Positions 54,031 through 57,357 of a stretch of 57,357 bases of DNA are shown one piece after another. Positions within the stretch are counted from its first letter, which is position 1. The number at the start of each line of letters is the position of its first letter. The notes under the pieces were generated by a model. The model had not been told where the DNA came from and made no database searches. It saw nothing but the letters and a program-made list of their open reading frames with translations. This stretch comes from Gammaproteobacteria bacterium (GTDB taxonomy: Bacteria > Pseudomonadota > Gammaproteobacteria > UWMA-0217). The stretch lies in the NCBI GenBank assembly GCA_027081275.1, contig JALWKV010000068.1, positions 1-57,357 on the forward strand. Direction: 5' to 3'. The translations under genes and the position numbers were made by a program.

Positions 54031-54273
54031 ATGAGCGACTATCGCCCCGTATCCTGCGCGCTGCACAGCGAGTTCGAGCTGGCCATCATGCATGGTCGGC
54101 GGATGAAGTTGAAATGGCATGACGATGACGGTGCTGTACGGGAGGCGGTCGTCAGGCCGGTCGATCTGGTGACGAAGAAGCACGAGGAGTTTCTTGTCGT
54201 CGAGCACGAGGGCGAACGCCGGATGATCCGCCTCGACAGAATCAGCGCGGCGCAGGCCGCAACGGAGAAATGA
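54031..54273 (+). CDS. Rof-like Rho-binding antiterminator
   Basis: 80 residues matching the Rof/YaeO family: the N-terminus SDYRPVSCALHSEFELAIMHG follows the family pattern (YxPIxCxxHDxLE), then a five-strand Sm-like barrel. Rof binds Rho and blocks RNA loading, lowering Rho-dependent termination. GGAGG 7 bases before the ATG at 54031 decides the start. The next gene begins one base after the stop codon. Confidence 0.8.
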   Translation: MSDYRPVSCALHSEFELAIMHGRRMKLKWHDDDGAVREAVVRPVDLVTKKHEEFLVVEHEGERRMIRLDRISAAQAATEK

Positions 54274-54274
54274 G

Positions 54275-54817
54275 ATGAAACTGGCCGTCCGCATTGCCCA
54301 GATTGTCGTTGTCCTGTCGCTGCTGTTCGCCGCGGCGGGATTCCTGCTGCCGTCGAAACAGACGGTGACGCGCAGCATCGTCATCGATGCGCCGTCGCAG
54401 AAGGTCCTGCCGCATCTGGCGGGCGCCAAGGCCTTTCACCGCTGGTCGCCGTGGGCGCAAATGGAGCCGGATCTCGACGTTTTCTGGTTCGGGCCGGAGC
54501 AGGGCAAGGGGTCGGGAATGAAGTGGGAGAGCGCGCGCTCGGGCGAAGGAAGCTGGACCATCACCGACGTGGTCGACAACCGCCGGGTCGACATCGCCAT
54601 GACCTTCGGCGGCAGCAGCGAGGCGACCGCCTGGTTCGAGCTGGAGCCGGCGCCGGGCGGTACCAGGGTGACCTGGGGATTTTCCACCGAGGCGGGAATG
54701 AATCCGATTCACCGCTGGTTTGGGCTGATGCTCGACGATTGGGTCGGCAAGGATTTCGAAAAGGGGCTGCATCGGCTCAAGGCGCGGGTCGAGGGCGGCG
54801 CGGATATTCCGGCCTGA
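54275..54817 (+). CDS. SRPBCC (polyketide cyclase-like) family protein
   Basis: 180 residues: an N-terminal membrane helix (about 5-24, IAQIVVVLSLLFAAAGFLLP) followed by a START/Bet v 1-like SRPBCC fold (SIVIDAPSQKVLPHLA, FHRWSPWAQMEPDLDVFWFG, TRVTWGFSTEAGMNPIHRW, DWVGKDFEKGLHRLKA). A putative small-molecule-binding periplasmic-side protein; ligand unknown. In an operon with the Rof-like gene. Its stop codon falls within the 10-bp duplication caused by the element at 54821. Confidence 0.85.
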   Translation: MKLAVRIAQIVVVLSLLFAAAGFLLPSKQTVTRSIVIDAPSQKVLPHLAGAKAFHRWSPWAQMEPDLDVFWFGPEQGKGSGMKWESARSGEGSWTITDVVDNRRVDIAMTFGGSSEATAWFELEPAPGGTRVTWGFSTEAGMNPIHRWFGLMLDDWVGKDFEKGLHRLKARVEGGADIPA

Positions 54818-54820
54818 GCG

Positions 54821-55691
54821 CAATGCCGTTCAATTAGTGAGTCCCTGGATCGCGAGGCCGGTTCAAGCGTAGCGGAACCGGCTGCGGCGCTGCTACGAAG
54901 CAAGCCTTTTTTGTCAGCTCTGCCGAGTTCATGGGCATGGTTGGCGTCCTGCGGGTTTCGGCCCCCTCCCAAGGGGCCGAGTCCCTTTTTGTCAACAGCA
55001 ACAAAAAGGGACGAAAAAATGCCGCCCACTCATCCCGCTATTTCCTGCGCTTCTCGGCCCGGCCGGGGGTCGGCTGACGCGTTCCTACGCGCAGCCGACG
55101 TGAGCCATCCCTGGCTCACCCCTGCGGGCCTGATCCGGCCGCCCCTGCGATGCTCGGGCGGGACGAAGGGGAAACCTGCACGGCTCGCCGGCTATCGCCG
55201 GCATCGCGCAAGTTGGGCGTAGCCCAACGAGCCGTCGGCCAAGTACCCTTCACGCGCTCCGCTGGCAGTCGCGACTGGAAGGGTCGATTGGCCAGGGATG
55301 GCCAATCGAGGTGCGCGCCACAGGAAGTGGCTCGCACCGACCCTGGAAGGCGTGACTGACAGCGGGGACAAGCGCGTGGTGGGGAGCCCTTTTTTGGGTT
55401 CCGTTTTTTGGGCGAGCAAAAAATGGAACTCGCGCCGTGCACGATTGCCACAAAAGAAGCGCGGCCTGATCGGGGCGCGAAACGGATACCACTGGGACTG
55501 CTTAGTGGATCAAGAGGCGTTGCCACGAAGTGAGGCCCTCAACCGCACGGGCTTGTCGGTTTCGTTTGACCCAACCGCTTGCAAGGGTGGATCAAGCGCA
55601 GCGGATCCACCGTTTACGGGCGCAATTAGGTGGATCCATCGCTTTGTTTCCTGGTCCACCCTGCAAACGAAGCGTTAATTGAACGGCATTG
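54821..55691. mobile_element. 871-bp non-autonomous transposon-like element with perfect TIRs and 10-bp TSD
   Basis: Ends are 16-bp perfect inverted repeats: CAATGCCGTTCAATTA (54821-54836) and TAATTGAACGGCATTG (55676-55691). The 10 bases GGCCTGAGCG flank both ends directly (54811-54820 and 55692-55701), the mark of a target-site duplication. The interior has no transposase; it is full of palindromes (GTGAGCCATCCCTGGCTCAC, TTGGCCAGGGATGGCCAA, GTTGGGCGTAGCCCAAC) and two hairpins with a shared AAGCG-Y-AGCG loop but different stems (54857-54882 and 55586-55611). A moderately long minus-strand frame (55116-55526) is not supported as a gene. Confidence 0.85.
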
Positions 55692-55736
55692 GGCCTGAGC
55701 GGTGATGGGGCATTTCCGATCGCACCGCGTTTCCCG

Positions 55737-56054
55737 CTATTCCCACGCCTCGAAATCCTCGCCGAGGTGGACGACTTCGATTTCCAGATTGCCGTTGGTA
55801 GCGCCGACGCAGCAGAGTCCCTTGCCCGCGGCCACTTCCTCCTCGAACAGCGCCAGCGGTGGTCCGTCGGGGTAGTGGATGGCGCCAGCCACCACGCGAC
55901 TGATGCAGACGCCACAAACGCCGGCGCGACAGCCCACCGGCAGCGTGACGCCGTTTCTCTCCGCCGCCTCGAGAATTCTCTCGCCCGGCCGGACATCGAA
56001 GCTGATGCCTGCGTTGACTACCGTTACGTTGACAATATCCGCCCTTTCTTTCAT
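55737..56054 (-). CDS. 2Fe-2S ferredoxin-like protein
   Basis: 105-residue plant-type ferredoxin fold. Cluster ligands in VGCRAGVCGVCISRV (C-X4-C-X2-C) and the distal Cys in KGLCCVGAT. The start at 56054 (MKERADIVNVTV) begins at the first beta strand; the longer frame enters mog. Resembles the ferredoxin domains used with oxygenases or reductases, but no partner gene is adjacent. Follows mog on the same strand by 23 bases. Confidence 0.85.
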   Translation of the reverse strand: MKERADIVNVTVVNAGISFDVRPGERILEAAERNGVTLPVGCRAGVCGVCISRVVAGAIHYPDGPPLALFEEEVAAGKGLCCVGATNGNLEIEVVHLGEDFEAWE

Positions 56055-56077
56055 CGTCGTTTCACGGCGGCAGCGGG

Positions 56078-56608
56078 CTATTTCAATTTTGGTCGAAATG
56101 CCTTGATGACGCTTTCGTCGGTTTCCAGATAGGGGCCTTCGAGCAGGTCGATGCAGTAGGGCACGGCGGGAAAGACGGCGTCGAGGCATTCGCGAATCGA
56201 CTTCGGCTTGCCGGGCAGGTTGATGATCAGCGCCTTGCCGCGGATGCCCGCCGTCTGGCGCGACAGGATCGCGGTAGGGACATACTGCAGGCTGACCTGG
56301 CGCATCAGCTCGCCGAAGCCGGGCATCATCTTGTCGCAGACGGCTTCGGTCGCCTCCGGCGTCACGTCGCGCAGCGCCGGGCCGGTGCCGCCGGTGGTGA
56401 CGACGAGGCAGCAGTCCTGCTCGTCGATCATCTCTTTCAGGGTGGCTTCGATGGTGGCCCGGTCATCGGGAATCACCTTGTAGACCGGCTCCCAGGGCGA
56501 GCTGAGGTAGTCGCGCAATGTGTCGATGATCGCCTGGCCGGAGAGATCGTCGTAGACGCCGGCGGTGGCGCGATCCGAAGTGGTGATGATGCCGATTCTT
56601 GCGGTCAT
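56078..56608 (-). CDS. mog: Molybdopterin adenylyltransferase
   Basis: 176-residue enzyme that adenylates molybdopterin before molybdate insertion. Seen: the N-terminal RIGIITTSDRATAGVYDDLSG, catalytic TTGGTGPALRDVTPEAT and MPGFGELMRQVSLQ, and INLPGKPKSIRECLDAV. These distinguish Mog/MogA from MoaB. Implies that molybdoenzymes exist in the organism. Confidence 0.94.
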   Translation of the reverse strand: MTARIGIITTSDRATAGVYDDLSGQAIIDTLRDYLSSPWEPVYKVIPDDRATIEATLKEMIDEQDCCLVVTTGGTGPALRDVTPEATEAVCDKMMPGFGELMRQVSLQYVPTAILSRQTAGIRGKALIINLPGKPKSIRECLDAVFPAVPYCIDLLEGPYLETDESVIKAFRPKLK

Positions 56609-56629
56609 GTCGTTGCTCCCGGATGGCTG

Positions 56630-57259
56630 TCAGCAGTGGTTGAGAAAATAGCGCGCCGCCTCGACCATCTTGCGTCGCCGCAGCATCAGCTTGAACTTGC
56701 TGCCGCCGGCCTGTTTCCACAGTACCGCGCCGCGAATGCCACCCAACAGCATGGTGCGAATCTCCGCCGCGGTGGTGGCGCTGGTCAGATGCGCCTCCTC
56801 GCCCTTGACGATGATGCGTGGCCCCAGCGTGCTGATGGTCTGTTGGTAGGTTTCGGCCAGCCGCCCGATGATGCTGGGGTTGAGCACGTCGTCGAAATAG
56901 TCCTTCTGACGTTGCGCCTCCTCGATTCCCTGCATCAGCTTCCTGCCCATCTCCGGTTGCTTGCGCAGTTGCGTCTCCAGGTGCAGCAGGCCGATGGCGT
57001 AACGGGTGATGTCCACCGATTCCGGCGTCTTGCTCGGGGTGGTCAGCAGGCCCGACAGCAGCGTGAACCCCGAACGCAGATTGGCGAGCCCGCCATAGAT
57101 CTCCTCGATGGTGTCGACCTCGTTGCGGAACAGGCTGTTGACGATGGTGCGGCGGTCGTCCTCGTCGGCCGCGCCCTCCGCCCCCAGCTTGCGGACCAGC
57201 GCGCTGGCCTGAAAGACGGCCGCGAGGGCGATGGTGCGGTTCTTGTCGTTCTGTTCCAT
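56630..57259 (-). CDS. hflD: High-frequency lysogenisation protein HflD homologue
   Basis: 209 residues, all-helical HflD family. Seen: KNRTIALAAVFQASALVRKL at the N-terminus, LLHLETQLRKQPEMGRKLMQGIEEA and the C-terminal GGIRGAVLWKQAGGSKFKLMLRRRKM. In E. coli HflD is a membrane-associated factor first found through phage lambda CII control; it usually follows mnmA, which would lie just beyond the window. The ATG at 57259 (MEQNDKNR) is preferred over a TTG 21 bases earlier. Confidence 0.9.
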   Translation of the reverse strand: MEQNDKNRTIALAAVFQASALVRKLGAEGAADEDDRRTIVNSLFRNEVDTIEEIYGGLANLRSGFTLLSGLLTTPSKTPESVDITRYAIGLLHLETQLRKQPEMGRKLMQGIEEAQRQKDYFDDVLNPSIIGRLAETYQQTISTLGPRIIVKGEEAHLTSATTAAEIRTMLLGGIRGAVLWKQAGGSKFKLMLRRRKMVEAARYFLNHC

Positions 57260-57357
57260 GTCGGCGTTGCGGGGTCGCAATGTTCGGGTCGAGAGCCCGA
57301 AGTCTAGTGTGTTTGCAGCGCCATTTCATCCCCGCTTTGGCTTGGCGGCGCGGCGCC

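Noticed and set aside
55116-55526. 136-codon minus-strand frame inside the 871-bp element
   Set aside because: The composition is typical of random translation of GC-rich palindromic DNA (many Ser, Arg and Pro); there is no ribosome site and no recognisable domain, and it is not a transposase.

Overview
This 57.4-kb window is high-GC, densely packed chromosomal DNA from a gammaproteobacterium. The evidence is gene order rather than a marker gene. The order mtaD-ubiG-gph, gyrA-serC-serA-pheA-hisC-tyrA, gmk-rpoZ-spoT-ridA, ftsYEX-rpoH, rsmD-coaD-yfhL-type ferredoxin and mog...hflD are all gammaproteobacterial arrangements. A membrane-anchored octaheme cytochrome c with a cytochrome b partner, and a degenerate FNR-type site, suggest a respiring sulfur/nitrogen-cycling lineage (inference: Chromatiales-like sulfur oxidiser; the genus cannot be read from the window). 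No rRNA, tRNA, CRISPR array, prophage or transposase gene was found.

Layout. 0.1-4.1 kb: a histone-fold DUF1931 protein and an HdeD-type stress membrane protein, then the octaheme cytochrome/cytochrome b pair. 4.1-4.7 kb: a repeat cluster. 5-10.6 kb: a Met-rich coiled-coil membrane protein, a formyltransferase, a cyclic-nucleotide-binding protein, a secreted barrel-like protein and an acyltransferase. 10.8-15 kb (minus): rmuC, gph, ubiG, mtaD. 15-16.7 kb: two paralogous OmpA-domain proteins. 16.9-25.2 kb: gyrA and the serine/aromatic amino acid operon. 25.2-27.4 kb: DUF2238 protein, a dodecin gene cut off by a repeat, and an M48 protease. 27.6-31.2 kb: gmk, rpoZ, spoT, ridA. 31.2-36.4 kb: a methyltransferase-like membrane protein, a beta-propeller lipoprotein and pyruvate kinase. 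36.5-40.7 kb (minus): rpoH with a CIRCE operator, a receiver domain lacking its phospho-acceptor, and ftsX-ftsE-ftsY. 40.8-47.2 kb: two M16 peptidase subunits, rsmD, coaD, ferredoxin, ggt and a small Lys-rich secreted protein. 47.2-47.9 kb: a second repeat cluster. 48-51.6 kb (minus): mutM and an ABC transporter with a fused permease/GldG protein. 52-57.3 kb: metY, hsp20, a Rof-like Rho inhibitor, an SRPBCC protein, an 871-bp transposon-like insertion, a 2Fe-2S ferredoxin, mog and hflD.

The most unusual content is between the genes. Several unlinked spacers carry related structured repeats. One family is a string of five hairpins (26.2, 36.5 and 47.5 kb) in which the loops and linkers are conserved while the stems differ by compensatory changes. 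A second, different hairpin core (19.6 and 32.2 kb) sits in one case inside the same flanking arms as the first, as if cores were exchanged in a common frame. Two further MITE-like families (A at 4.1 and 47.2 kb, B at 4.5 and 26.0 kb) occur as inverted copies. One B copy has removed the start of a dodecin gene. An 871-bp element with 16-bp perfect terminal inverted repeats and a 10-bp target duplication sits directly behind a stop codon. Regulation readable from sequence includes a perfect CIRCE operator on the rpoH promoter, an ANR/FNR-type box between hsp20 and rof, a Shine-Dalgarno-sequestering helix before metY, and an intrinsic terminator lying inside the signal-peptide codons of ggt.
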